NCBI RefSeq assembly: GCF_024385575.1
Contig: NZ_JANFMV010000001.1
Location: 3,501,681-3,565,680, forward strand
Length of the DNA stretch: 64,000 bases
Reading direction: 5' to 3'
Origin: Rhizobium sp. NRK18
GTDB lineage: Bacteria > Pseudomonadota > Alphaproteobacteria > Rhizobiales > Rhizobiaceae
Positions 1 through 9,530 of this stretch are shown here, piece after piece. Both the position numbers and the translations under genes were made by a program. Position 1 is the stretch's first letter. Each line of letters starts with the position of its first letter. The notes under the pieces are model-generated. The model was not told where the DNA came from, ran no database searches, and was given only the letters and a program-made list of their open reading frames with translations.

Positions 1-1369
<1,369 letters not shown>

Positions 1370-1400
1370 GTTTGACCTCTTGGATTTCGACAGATTGCCG

Positions 1401-1799
1401 TCAGGACGCCGCGCGCACGCCGGGCCCAAGCAAGGGAAGATGGAGATGGTTGAACAGCAGTTCGCGGAATGCGACGGCTTCCACCGGTTTCATGAGGAAA
1501 TCATTGACGCCGGCCTCGATAGCCTTTGCCTTCAGGTCCGGCCCGTGATCGGCCGTCACCATGACCACCGGCGTCTCTCTGTACCGGTCGATCATCCGGA
1601 TCGCCTTGACGAACTGGACGCCCGTCATCGTCGGCAACATCTGGTCGACGATGAGCAGGTCGAACAAGGTCTGATGGCACAGAGCCAGGGCCTTGACCGG
1701 ATCAGCCTCGACGCGGATCTCCTCCGCATCGATCTTCTTTGCGAGATGCTTGATGATCAGCGCATTGGTGGCGTTGTCTTCAACGATCAGAATTGCCAT
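1401..1799 (-). CDS. Single-domain response regulator (CheY-like)
   Basis: The 132-residue product is a complete receiver domain and nothing more: acidic pocket at ILIVEDN (Asp8), phosphoacceptor Asp52 in LLIVDQMLP, the VTAD switch threonine, and the conserved Lys in FLMKPV. There is no output domain, so it probably acts by protein contact or as a phosphate relay. The start at MAILIVEDN (1799) is preferred over the ATG four codons upstream because GGGGA sits about 5 nt before it. It is the first gene of an operon with a secreted SUOX-like protein and a histidine kinase, and the kinase is its likely phosphodonor. Confidence 0.9.
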   Translation of the reverse strand: MAILIVEDNATNALIIKHLAKKIDAEEIRVEADPVKALALCHQTLFDLLIVDQMLPTMTGVQFVKAIRMIDRYRETPVVMVTADHGPDLKAKAIEAGVNDFLMKPVEAVAFRELLFNHLHLPLLGPGVRAAS

Positions 1800-2190
1800 G
1801 TCATTCCCCATGTGGTCCGCGGCGACCGGCGCCGGGACAAGAGCTGCACGAACGTCCGACGCGGCGGGCTGGGGCGAACCGGCCGGCGACTATGCTCGAT
1901 GCATTGATTTTCAGAGAGACAACGCCGGGCTTTCCGGCTCAGTGCGGGGGCTTCATGCCGACCCAAAATGGGCTTCGCTCTGGCTTATACGCTCTTTCTA
2001 ATGGAGATAGAATGAGGAACGGTGAAGCCGATCATTCAAATTTTAGCGAAACAAGAAAATTGTCCTGTAATACTGCATGTCACGGCCATATCTGCGCGCT
2101 TTTTTTGACATTCCCAGTAGACGGAAGAGACTGTGCCCGGCGCAGAAAAAAATCCGGCATCGGGGCTGCCGATGCCGGATGGAAGTCTTG
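1800..2190. other. Intergenic region, 391 bases
   Basis: The stretch lies between the response-regulator operon (reading left) and the end of the sugar ABC operon. It holds the leader and presumably the promoter of the regulator operon, plus the terminator of the ABC operon at 2145-2180. The middle (about 2010-2110) is clearly more AT-rich than its surroundings, as expected for a promoter region. I see no supported gene. The open frames here lack a plausible ribosome site and match no family I know. Confidence 0.5.
2145..2180 (-). terminator. Rho-independent terminator of the frcBCA-like operon
   Basis: A perfect 12-bp stem (ATCCGGCATCGG at 2152-2163 with its complement at 2169-2180) has a 5-nt loop. 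On the minus strand it is followed by a run of T (A-run at 2145-2152 on the plus strand). It lies just after the stop of the ATPase gene and closes the operon. No kinase gene (frcK) intervenes. Confidence 0.9.
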
Positions 2191-2973
2191 TCAGGCTGCG
2201 AGGCTTTCCCCCGGCGGCTCCTTGGCCCCGGTCATGAAGGCCACCGCATCCGACATCGTGTAATCCTTCGGATTGATGACGCAGAGGCGCTTGCCGAGAC
2301 GATGCACGTGAATGCGGTCCGCGACCTCGAAGACATGCGGCATGTTGTGCGAGATCAGCACGATCGGCAGGCCGCGCGACTTGACGTCGAGGATCAGCTC
2401 CAGAACGCGGCGGGATTCCTTCACCCCCAGTGCCGCGGTCGGCTCGTCCATGATGACGACCTTCGAGCCGAAGGCCGCCGCACGCGCAACGGCGACGCCC
2501 TGACGCTGGCCGCCGGACAGCGTTTCCACCGCCTGGTTGATGTTCTGGATGGTCATCAGACCCAGTTCGGACAGCTTGTCGCGTGCCAGCTGCTGCATCT
2601 TCTTGTGGTCGAGCATGCGAAACATCGAGCCCATCGGTCCCGATTTGCGGATTTCGCGGCCGAGGAACATGTTGTCGGCGATCGACAGCGCCGGCGACAG
2701 GGCAAGGTTCTGGTAGACGGTTTCGATGCCCGCCTCACGCGCTTCCATCGGAGACGTGAAACGGACTTTCTTGCCGTTGAGGTGGATTTCGCCCTCGTCC
2801 GGCGTTACGGCGCCCGAGAGCGCCTTGATGAGAGAGGACTTGCCGGCGCCGTTGTCGCCGATCACGGCGAGGATTTCGCCGGGATAGAGATCGAAATCCG
2901 CCTGGTCGAGAGCCGTGACGCGCCCGTAACGCTTGACCAGACCGCGAGCCTTGAGAAGGGGTTCGTTTGCCAT
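2191..2973 (-). CDS. frcA: Sugar ABC transporter ATP-binding protein (FrcA-like)
   Basis: This 260-residue single-domain ATPase energises sugar import at the inner membrane. It shows Walker A GDNGAGKSS, Q-loop in TVYQNLAL, signature LSGGQRQG, Walker B VVIMDEPTAAL and the H-loop LISHN. Most CUT2-family ATPases (RbsA, XylG) have two fused domains of about 500 residues. A half-size one is a feature of the FrcA fructose system of Ensifer meliloti. The ATG at 2973 overlaps the permease stop (TGATG), so the genes are coupled. A longer frame to 3051 only runs into the permease gene. Gene names rest on resemblance of the whole set to frcBCA and are inferred. Confidence 0.88.
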   Translation of the reverse strand: MANEPLLKARGLVKRYGRVTALDQADFDLYPGEILAVIGDNGAGKSSLIKALSGAVTPDEGEIHLNGKKVRFTSPMEAREAGIETVYQNLALSPALSIADNMFLGREIRKSGPMGSMFRMLDHKKMQQLARDKLSELGLMTIQNINQAVETLSGGQRQGVAVARAAAFGSKVVIMDEPTAALGVKESRRVLELILDVKSRGLPIVLISHNMPHVFEVADRIHVHRLGKRLCVINPKDYTMSDAVAFMTGAKEPPGESLAA

Positions 2974-4031
2974 CACGCTGCTACCTTTCTGATCCACTGG
3001 TCGACGGCGACTGCCGTGATGATGAGAACGCCGGTCAGGAAGACCTTCCACTGCGGGTCGGCGCCGAGCATGTTGAGGCCCATCGAGACGACGCCGACGA
3101 TCATGGCGCCGATCAGCGTGCCGAGAATCGAGCCGCGTCCGCCGAACAGCGAGATGCCACCGATCACCGCCGCGGTGATGGACTGCAGATTGTATTCTGT
3201 GACGGCTGCCGAAGGCGAGATCGAACCGTTGCGGCCGATCGATACCCAGGCCGCCAGCCCGGCGATGACACCGGCGAGAATGTAGGTCGAGATGAGCACG
3301 CGGCGCACGCGGATACCGGCCAGTTCCGCCGCATCCGGATCATCGCCCACGGCATAGAGATGCCGGCCCCAGGCGGTGTGATTCAGCGCGTACCAGAGGA
3401 GCAGTACGAGACCGACCATCATGACCACGCCGAGCGTCAGGACAGCGCCGCCGACCTTGAAGCTGGTGCCGAAGAAATGCAGGAACTCGGCATTGGCGGT
3501 GATGTCGGCGTCGCGAATGGTCTCGTTGGCCGAATAGATGAAGTTCGTCGCCATGACGATATACCAGGTGCCGAGCGTGACGATGAACGGCGGCAGTTTC
3601 ATCACCGCGACAAGAATCCCGTTCAGAAGGCCGCAAAGCCCGCCGGCCAGAATGCCGATGCCGATGGCAAGGACGGGCGGCAGACCGTATGTGACGGCGC
3701 AATTGCCCATGATCACCGTCGAGATGACCATGACGACGCCGATCGACAGGTCGATGCCGGCGACCAGGATGACCAGCGTCTGACCGGCGGCCAGAACGCC
3801 GACGATCGCGATCTGCTGCAGGATCAGCGTCAGCGTATAGGCGGAGAAGAAGCGGTCGCCCTTCAGCACGCCGAAAATGATGATCGCTGCGATCAGCACG
3901 ATCCCCGGCACGGCGGCCGGTGTCGAATGAAGGAAATGCTGCAGTTTCTGCAGCGGGGTATGGTGCTTGAATGAGGCGACGTTCTTGTCGCTTTTCTCGA
4001 GTTCCCGTTCGAACTCCTGCATCGTGGCCAT
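2973..4031 (-). CDS. frcC: Sugar ABC transporter permease (FrcC-like)
   Basis: This 352-residue integral membrane protein of the CUT2/RbsC family has about 8-10 hydrophobic segments. The family region LVAGIDLSIGVVM is visible, as is the EAA-like stretch GGISLFGGRGSILGTLIGA. It forms the transmembrane pore for the sugar delivered by the binding protein encoded upstream. The N-terminus (about 25 residues) is charged and cytoplasmic. GGGAGG lies 9 nt before the ATG at 4031. It is separated from frcB by 101 nt containing a hairpin and overlaps frcA by one base. Fructose, with mannose or ribose as minor substrates, is the expected cargo by analogy with E. meliloti Frc. Confidence 0.88.
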   Translation of the reverse strand: MATMQEFERELEKSDKNVASFKHHTPLQKLQHFLHSTPAAVPGIVLIAAIIIFGVLKGDRFFSAYTLTLILQQIAIVGVLAAGQTLVILVAGIDLSIGVVMVISTVIMGNCAVTYGLPPVLAIGIGILAGGLCGLLNGILVAVMKLPPFIVTLGTWYIVMATNFIYSANETIRDADITANAEFLHFFGTSFKVGGAVLTLGVVMMVGLVLLLWYALNHTAWGRHLYAVGDDPDAAELAGIRVRRVLISTYILAGVIAGLAAWVSIGRNGSISPSAAVTEYNLQSITAAVIGGISLFGGRGSILGTLIGAMIVGVVSMGLNMLGADPQWKVFLTGVLIITAVAVDQWIRKVAA

Positions 4032-4077
4032 GGCGTCAATCCTCCCGAGCCGTCCGGATTTGTTTCCGGTTATTGAA

Positions 4078-4099
4078 AAGGGCGGCCGGAACCGCCCTT
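4078..4099 (-). terminator. Intra-operon hairpin between frcB and frcC
   Basis: A perfect 8-bp stem (AAGGGCGG and its complement) closes a 6-nt loop. On the minus strand it is followed by four T. It follows the binding-protein stop by about 35 nt. Such hairpins behind binding-protein genes usually cause partial termination or protect the upstream mRNA, so that the binding protein is made in excess over the membrane parts. Confidence 0.6.
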
Positions 4100-4132
4100 C
4101 CCTGTCCAGACTGATCCTAAATCAGTCCTTCA

Positions 4133-5158
4133 TCAACCCCAGCACTTCTCCAGGCCGTCCTTGACGCTGATCGACTGAACGCCGTCAGCCGGCTTGTCGG
4201 TCACCAGGTTCACGCCCGTGTCGAAGAAGTTCTTGCCTTCGGTTGCCTGCGGCTTGGTGCCGTCCTTGGCGAAGGCGGCGATCGCCTCGATACCCTTGGA
4301 TGCCATCAGCAGCGGATACTGCTGCGAGGTCGCGCCGATCTGGCCTTCCTCGACAGCCTTGACGCCCGGGCAACCGCCGTCGACCGAGACGATCAGGACG
4401 TCGTTTTCCTTGCCGACAGCCTTGAGGGCCTGGTAGGCGCCGACGGCAGCCGGCTCGTTGATGGTGTGGATGACGTTGATGTCCGGATCCTTCTGGAGAA
4501 GGTTTTCCATGGCCGTGCGGCCGCCTTCTTCGTTGCCGTTGGTCACGTCATGGCCGACGATGCGCGGATCGTCTTCGTCGCCGATCTTGTTCGGGTCCTT
4601 GGGATCGATACCGAAGCCCATCATGAAGCCCTGGTCGCGCAGGACGTCAACCGTCGGCTGCGACGGGGTCAGGTCGAGGAAGCCAACCTTGGCGTCCTTT
4701 GCCTTGTCGCCCATCGTTGCCTTGGCCCATGCGCCGATCAGCTTGCCGGCTTCCAGGTTGTCGGTGGCAAAGGTCATGTCGGCAGCGTCGATCGGGTCGA
4801 GCGGCGTGTCGAGTGCGATGACCAGAAGGCCGGCGTCGCGGGCCTTCTTGACCGAGGGAACGATGCCCTTGGTGTCGGATGCGGTGATCAGGATACCCTT
4901 GGCGCCGTCGGCGATGCAGGACTCGATTGCGGCAACCTGGCTTTCGGAATCGCCGTCGATCTTGCCTGCGTAGGTCTTCAGGTCAACGCCGAGTTCCTTG
5001 GCCTTTTCGGTCGCGCCTTCCTTCATCTTGACGAAGAAGGGGTTGGTGTCCGTCTTGGTGATCAGGCATGCCGATACACCGGCAGCGCTTGCCGGCGCTG
5101 CGAATACGACACCGAGTGCCAGCGCGCCGAGCGCGGATGCCACGAGAGACTTTTTCAT
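4133..5158 (-). CDS. frcB: Periplasmic sugar-binding protein (FrcB-like)
   Basis: The 341-residue product has a signal peptide ([19 protein letters not shown], cleaved after ASA) and a periplasmic-binding-protein fold of the ribose/galactose type (Peripla_BP_4). [15 protein letters not shown] near the mature N-terminus and [12 protein letters not shown] and VIALDTPLD further in are typical. The length is, as I recall, that of E. meliloti FrcB. It captures fructose-type sugars and hands them to FrcC/FrcA. GGGAGG precedes the ATG by 5 nt. It is first in the operon, divergent from a ROK repressor, and followed by a hairpin, which fits high expression of this subunit. Confidence 0.9.
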   Translation of the reverse strand: MKKSLVASALGALALGVVFAAPASAAGVSACLITKTDTNPFFVKMKEGATEKAKELGVDLKTYAGKIDGDSESQVAAIESCIADGAKGILITASDTKGIVPSVKKARDAGLLVIALDTPLDPIDAADMTFATDNLEAGKLIGAWAKATMGDKAKDAKVGFLDLTPSQPTVDVLRDQGFMMGFGIDPKDPNKIGDEDDPRIVGHDVTNGNEEGGRTAMENLLQKDPDINVIHTINEPAAVGAYQALKAVGKENDVLIVSVDGGCPGVKAVEEGQIGATSQQYPLLMASKGIEAIAAFAKDGTKPQATEGKNFFDTGVNLVTDKPADGVQSISVKDGLEKCWG

Positions 5159-5274
5159 TCTATCCTCCCAGAGTTCAAATTATGCCGGTGCCCGCGCTTG
5201 CTTGTTGATGCGGACCCGGAAACCTCACTTTGCGAAAGCATCCAGCTCCTCGGGACTGCCTTCACAACGGCGCC

Positions 5275-5304
5275 ATTAATCACCTCGCCATTCGCATCTG
5301 TCAA
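5275..5304 (-). promoter_or_regulatory. Candidate sigma70 promoter of frcB
   Basis: On the minus strand TTGACA (5304-5299) is followed after 18 nt by ATTAAT (5280-5275), about 117 nt before the frcB start. An AATTAATT palindrome (5306-5313) touches the -35 box in an AT-rich patch and is a plausible place for the divergent ROK repressor to bind. The operator assignment is inference. Confidence 0.6.
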
Positions 5305-5491
5305 TAATTAATTCCAGTTGATTTAGTATTTTTTTGTGGCATGGTGCTCGTCAAATAACAGAACTGGCCACAACGGGCGGTTTGGGGAATTGAAGCTGAA
5401 GGAATTGGAGGCTACAGCTTCTTTGAAACCCACCGAGACAACCGTAACGAGAGAACCGTTGTTCGCGGCCAGCGCGGGAGGATACGAGGTT

Positions 5492-6739
5492 ATGTCGACG
5501 CACAGCGGCTCTGGCGCCACGCCACCACCGCAGGCGGTGCTCGATCCGGGTGGAGGATCGAACCAGGAGCGCGTCCGCGCCTACAACGAACGGCTGGTGC
5601 TGTCGCTGATCCGGCGGCATGGCAGCCTGTCGAAGGCCGACATCACGCGTCGCACCGGCCTGTCGGCGCAAACCGTATCCGTCATCATCCGCGCTCTGGA
5701 AAAGGACGGCCTGCTCGGCCGCGGCGAGCCCGTGCGCGGCCGCATCGGACAACCTTCGGTGCCGATGTTCCTCAATCCGGACGCCGTCTTCTCCTTCGGC
5801 GTAAAGATCGGGCGACGCAGCGCCGACCTGATCCTGATGGATTTCGTCGGCAGGATCCGCACGAGACTGCATCACACCTATGCCTTCCCGACGCCCGAGC
5901 AGATCATCGACTTCGTCGTCGAGGGGATTACCGCGCTCGAAACCGGTCTCGAGCCGCTGCAGCGGCGGCGCATCGCCGGTCTCGGCATCGCCGCCCCCTT
6001 CGAACTCTGGAACTGGGCCGAGCAGGTCGGGGCACCACCCAACGCGATGGATGTCTGGCGCGACTTCGACCTTCGCGCCGAGATTGCCGCCAGAACCCGC
6101 CATCCCGTCTTCCTGCAGAACGATGCGACCAGCGCCTGCGGCGCGGAACTGGTGTTCGGCGCCGGCGCCGGCTATCCGGATTTCGTCTATTTCTATGTCG
6201 GCTCGTTCATCGGCGGCGGCGTGGTGCTGAACTCGTCGATCTTTACCGGCAGGTCCGGCACCGCCGGTGCGCTCGGCTCCATGCCGGTGCGAAACGCCGC
6301 CGGCGAAACGCGGCAGCTGCTCGAAATCGCCTCGATCTTTGTGCTCGAAAACATGCTGCGCAAACGCAATGTCGATCCGCAGCCGCTCTGGTATTCGGCC
6401 GACGACTGGATAGATTTCGGCGAACCGACGGAACTCTGGATCCAGGACAGCGCAAAGGCACTTGCCCAGGCGATCGTCGCATCCGCATCCGTCATCGACT
6501 TTTCGGCGGCGATCATCGACGGCGGTTTCCCGGCCTGGATTCGCGCCAGGCTGACCGACGCCACCCGCCACGAGGTCGGCAAGCTCGACCTGCAGGGCGT
6601 GCTCATCCCGGACATCGTCGAAGGCTCCGTCGGCGCGCAGGCGCGCGCCATCGGCGGCGCCAGCCTGCCGATCTTTTCACGCTACCTCATCGACCAATCG
6701 GTTCTCTTCAAGGATATCGACAGTGCTCAAGTCGCTTGA
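5492..6739 (+). CDS. ROK-family transcriptional repressor, probable regulator of frcBCA
   Basis: The 415-residue protein has an N-terminal winged helix (about residues 25-85; SKADITRRTGLSAQTVSVII is the HTH) followed by a ROK sugar-kinase-like domain. The NDATSACGAE segment is the usual ROK nucleotide/sugar motif. The zinc motif of NagC/Mlc (clustered Cys after an H) is absent; the matching place reads MPVRNAAGETRQLLEI. The start at 5492 is preferred over a frame opening at 5336 because GGGAGGA lies 10 nt upstream and the extra 52 residues look like leader sequence. It is divergent from frcB and overlaps the FucU-like gene by 17 nt, so it probably represses the transporter in the absence of sugar. 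Confidence 0.87.
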   Translation: MSTHSGSGATPPPQAVLDPGGGSNQERVRAYNERLVLSLIRRHGSLSKADITRRTGLSAQTVSVIIRALEKDGLLGRGEPVRGRIGQPSVPMFLNPDAVFSFGVKIGRRSADLILMDFVGRIRTRLHHTYAFPTPEQIIDFVVEGITALETGLEPLQRRRIAGLGIAAPFELWNWAEQVGAPPNAMDVWRDFDLRAEIAARTRHPVFLQNDATSACGAELVFGAGAGYPDFVYFYVGSFIGGGVVLNSSIFTGRSGTAGALGSMPVRNAAGETRQLLEIASIFVLENMLRKRNVDPQPLWYSADDWIDFGEPTELWIQDSAKALAQAIVASASVIDFSAAIIDGGFPAWIRARLTDATRHEVGKLDLQGVLIPDIVEGSVGAQARAIGGASLPIFSRYLIDQSVLFKDIDSAQVA

Positions 6740-7154
6740 CCCCCTGCTCAGCCCGGACCTTCTCTACACGCTGAGGGCCATGGGCCACGGCGACGAGATT
6801 GCCCTTGTCGACGGCAATTATCCCGGCCAGGAACATGCCAGACGCCTGATCCGCATGGACGGACACGGCATCGTGCCGGTGCTCGACGCGATCCTCAGCG
6901 TGCTGCCGATCGACGATTTCGTCCCGGCCGCCCTCTTCCGTGCCACAGTCAAAGGCGACCTTAACCTCGTGGACCCGGTACATGAGGAGATGATCGCCTG
7001 CTGCGCCCGCCACGAGCCGGACCGCAAGGTGGTGCCGCTCGCCGGAGACGAGTTCTACAACCGCGTGCGCGCGGCCCACACGATCGTGCAGACCTCCGAG
7101 CCGCGCCTCTACGGCAACATCATCCTGCGCAAGGGCGTGATCTACCCGGCCTGA
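6723..7154 (+). CDS. RbsD/FucU-family sugar mutarotase
   Basis: The 143-residue product matches the FucU/RbsD family in full length: LYTLRAMGHGDEIALVDGN at the N-terminus (the family His and Asp are both present) and LYGNIILRKGV at the C-terminus. Family members interconvert sugar anomers, so this enzyme probably speeds supply of the anomer needed after import by the neighbouring ABC system. It overlaps the ROK gene by 17 nt and is co-transcribed with it. L-fucose mutarotase (FucU) is closer than ribose pyranase (RbsD), but the substrate is not settled by sequence alone. Confidence 0.85.
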   Translation: MLKSLDPLLSPDLLYTLRAMGHGDEIALVDGNYPGQEHARRLIRMDGHGIVPVLDAILSVLPIDDFVPAALFRATVKGDLNLVDPVHEEMIACCARHEPDRKVVPLAGDEFYNRVRAAHTIVQTSEPRLYGNIILRKGVIYPA

Positions 7155-7165
7155 GCAATCAGGCC
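7148..7165. terminator. Bidirectional hairpin spanning two stop codons
   Basis: GGCCTGA-GCAA-TCAGGCC forms a perfect 7-bp stem with a GCAA tetraloop. It contains the stop codon of the FucU-like gene on one arm and that of the convergent CoA-transferase gene on the other. There is no T-run, so termination would be weak or Rho-assisted. It may also block read-through and stabilise both 3' ends. Confidence 0.6.
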
Positions 7166-8688
7166 GACTTCATCCGCAGCGCGTCCGTCACGTCTTCCTC
7201 CGGCCGCATCGTGCCGCGTTCGCGCAGCGCCGCATGCCAGGAGAGCGCTTCCTCGATCAGATGCGGCGTCTGGCCGCCGCGCGCAAGCGCCCGCTGGTAA
7301 TAGTCCGACAAGAGGTCGCGATAGGACGGGTGCACGCAGTTGGCGATGATCTTCTCCGCCCGCTCACGAGGCGCAAGACCGCGCAGGTCGGCCAGCCCGC
7401 ATTCGGTGATCAGCACATCGACGTCATGCTCGGTATGGTCGACGTGGCTCACCATCGGCACGACCGAGGAAATGGCGCCCTTCCTGGCGATCGACTTGGT
7501 GACGAAGATCGACATGTAGCTGTTGCGGGCAAAATCACCCGAACCGCCGATCCCGTTCATCATGTGCGTGCCGCCGACATGGGTCGAATTGACGTTGCCG
7601 TAGATGTCGAACTCCAGCGCCGTGTTGATGGCGATAATGCCGAGACGGCGGACGACCTCCGGATGGTTGCTGATCTCCTGGGGCCTCAGCACCAGCCGGT
7701 CCTTGTAGGCATCGAGATTGGGCATCACGCGCGCGTTCATCTCTTCCGACAGCGTCATCGACGAGCCCGAGGCAAACAAGAGCTTGCCGCAATCGAAGAG
7801 CTCGAAGGTCGAATCCTGCAGCACCTCCGAATACATGGTGAGATCGCGAAACGGCGAATCGATGAAACCGTGCAGCACCGCATTGGCGATGGTGCCGATG
7901 CCGGCCTGCAGCGGCTGCAGCCGTTCGGTCAACCTTCCGACAGCGACCTCGCCTTCGAGGAAGCGCATCAAATGGGCCGCGATCGCCTTCGTGTCGTCAT
8001 CCGGCGGCAGGACGGGCGAGAAACTGTCGTGCTTGTGGGTGACGACGATGGCCGCGATCTTTTCCGGCGGAATGGGAATGTAGGGCGTGCCGATGCGGTC
8101 GCCGGGCTCGATCAACGGGATCGGCAGGCGGCGTGGCCGATGGGTGGGAATGTAGATGTCGTGCAGGCCTTCCAGTGCCGGATTGGCGTCAAGGTTGACC
8201 TCGACGATGACCTTGTCGGCCAGGATCGCGAAGCTTGCGGAATTGCCGACCGATGTCGTCGGCACGATGCCGCCCTCGCGGGTGATGGCGACCGCCTCGA
8301 CGATGGCGATATCGACCGGCGGGATCTGGCGGGTGCGCAGCTGTTCGACGGTTTCCGACAGATGCTGGTCGATGAACATCACCTCGCCGGCATTAATCGC
8401 CTTGCGCAGGCCGGCATCCGACTGGAACGGCAGGCGGCGCGCCAGCACATGGCGGCTGGCAAGCGTGCTGTCGAGATCATGGCCCAGCGAGGCGCCGGTC
8501 ATCAGCGTGATGCGGATTTCCTCGCGGCCGGCGCGTTCGGCAAGCGCCAGCGGCACCGCCATCGCCTCGCCGGCGCGGGTAAAGCCGCTCATGCCGACGG
8601 TCATGCCGTCGCGGATCAAACCGGCGGCCTGTTCGGGACTGACGATTCTGTCGAAAAGTTCGGGGCAACGAATGTGGCTCGAATACAT
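7159..8688 (-). CDS. Acetyl-CoA hydrolase / acetate (succinate) CoA-transferase family
   Basis: The 509-residue protein belongs to the class I CoA-transferase branch that includes AarC/SCACT and yeast Ach1. It has VGMSGFTRAGEAMAVP near the N-terminus, the oxyanion segment QAGIGTIANAVLHG, and the glutamate in MYSEVLQDSTF that forms the glutamyl-CoA thioester. The C-terminal GGSGDFARNSY and DVLITECGLADLRGL are typical. It moves CoA between acetyl-CoA or propionyl-CoA and succinate, or hydrolyses acetyl-CoA. The start at MYSSHI (8688) is preferred; a 22-residue upstream extension looks non-coding. It is read as a single gene. Confidence 0.88.
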   Translation of the reverse strand: MYSSHIRCPELFDRIVSPEQAAGLIRDGMTVGMSGFTRAGEAMAVPLALAERAGREEIRITLMTGASLGHDLDSTLASRHVLARRLPFQSDAGLRKAINAGEVMFIDQHLSETVEQLRTRQIPPVDIAIVEAVAITREGGIVPTTSVGNSASFAILADKVIVEVNLDANPALEGLHDIYIPTHRPRRLPIPLIEPGDRIGTPYIPIPPEKIAAIVVTHKHDSFSPVLPPDDDTKAIAAHLMRFLEGEVAVGRLTERLQPLQAGIGTIANAVLHGFIDSPFRDLTMYSEVLQDSTFELFDCGKLLFASGSSMTLSEEMNARVMPNLDAYKDRLVLRPQEISNHPEVVRRLGIIAINTALEFDIYGNVNSTHVGGTHMMNGIGGSGDFARNSYMSIFVTKSIARKGAISSVVPMVSHVDHTEHDVDVLITECGLADLRGLAPRERAEKIIANCVHPSYRDLLSDYYQRALARGGQTPHLIEEALSWHAALRERGTMRPEEDVTDALRMKSA

Positions 8689-8789
8689 GGGCAATATTCC
8701 ATTGGTTGAAATCCTGCCCAGACTAGCGGAACGCTTCCAGCGCCGATCTGACATATGTCAAACCTGCCGAGTGAAAGTCCCGTTCAGCG

Positions 8790-8818
8790 CGGACAGGCCG
8801 TACCATCCGGCCTGTCCG
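8790..8818 (-). terminator. Strong hairpin after small hypothetical gene
   Basis: A perfect 11-bp stem (CGGACAGGCCG at 8790-8800 and its complement at 8808-8818) closes a 7-nt loop, 19 nt after the stop of the small gene at 8838. No T-run follows on the minus strand, so it may act as a Rho-dependent end or RNA stabiliser. Confidence 0.55.
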
Positions 8819-8837
8819 AAGCGTGGCCTTGTCAGCC

Positions 8838-9035
8838 TCACGCGTGCATGGCTTCCTTTGGCCAGCCGCGGACCATCAGGTCGCGAATGGCCGAGGTAAC
8901 GGCCTCCGGCGAATCGAACCGCTGCTCATCCAGCGGATGCACATGAAACTTGACGGCAATGAATTTCAGTCTGTTGCCTTCCGGCACGACAATTCCGACG
9001 GGCTCGCCGCCGTATTCGATAACAGCTTTTTGCAT
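8838..9035 (-). CDS. Small conserved-looking hypothetical protein, 65 residues
   Basis: It starts at MQKAVIEYGG, with GAGGA 7-8 nt upstream, and codes for 65 residues without signal peptide or membrane segment. An in-frame ATG 10 codons earlier has a poorer ribosome site. The protein has a short beta-rich look (AVIEYGGEPVGIVVPEG, LKFIAVKFHVHPLDE) and a C-terminal helix with MVRGWPKE. Third positions are mostly G/C as in the neighbours. I do not recognise a family. It stands alone between hairpins and is probably a monocistronic gene. Confidence 0.65.
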   Translation of the reverse strand: MQKAVIEYGGEPVGIVVPEGNRLKFIAVKFHVHPLDEQRFDSPEAVTSAIRDLMVRGWPKEAMHA

Positions 9036-9530
9036 AATGATTTCCTCTATGCGTCTGCGGCCCATTCAAGGGCAATTTTGTCCGGCGTTTTATACGAGCC
9101 GGTATCGCATTCGGCCTGAGTGACAGGCGGAGGAACGGGGATAAAACTCTCCCCTGACTGAGACTTTTACTGAGGCGATGCTGTCCTTCTTCAACATGTC
9201 ATACCCTCATTGGATGTTTCCCGCTTACGGGACAGAATTCACCATGCATCGATGGCGGGAGCATGACGCGATTGGGCCGTCATTCAAAATGACATGCCGA
9301 AATCGGAATGCGCGCCGGCACGCTTTCTCCAAAGGCGTTGATTTCCAAAGGATCTCGGGCCGATTCAATGTGAGTTAAATTTTTGTAATGTGACTACCGG
9401 CGCGGCATGAGGCGGTGCTTCGTTAACGACCCGGCCGCGATACCGGCAAATTGATGACAAGGCGACGCCGTTTCTCAAAATTTTGGAAGCGCCGTTTGGC
9501 GGCGTCTATCGACCCGCTCGGCAGGTCGGA
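9036..9530. other. Intergenic region, 495 bases
   Basis: It separates epmB from the small gene at 8838; both read leftward. It should hold the promoter of the small gene. Small dyads are present (GGGGA/TCCCC at 9137-9154; GTCATT/AATGAC near 9278-9293), as is an AT-rich patch near 9373-9391. The open frame at 9178-9378 has mixed third-position composition and no ribosome site, and I do not count it as a gene. Confidence 0.4.
9486..9506 (-). terminator. Weak terminator candidate after epmB
   Basis: A short CGCCG/CGGCG stem around a 5-nt loop lies about 25 nt past the epmB stop. It is followed on the minus strand by CTTCC and then AAAATTTT. The U-run is short and interrupted, so the call is tentative. 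Confidence 0.35.

Noticed and set aside
9178..9378. Open frame of 66 codons in the 9036-9530 gap
   Set aside because: No ribosome site, mixed third-position bases and no recognisable protein; probably chance.
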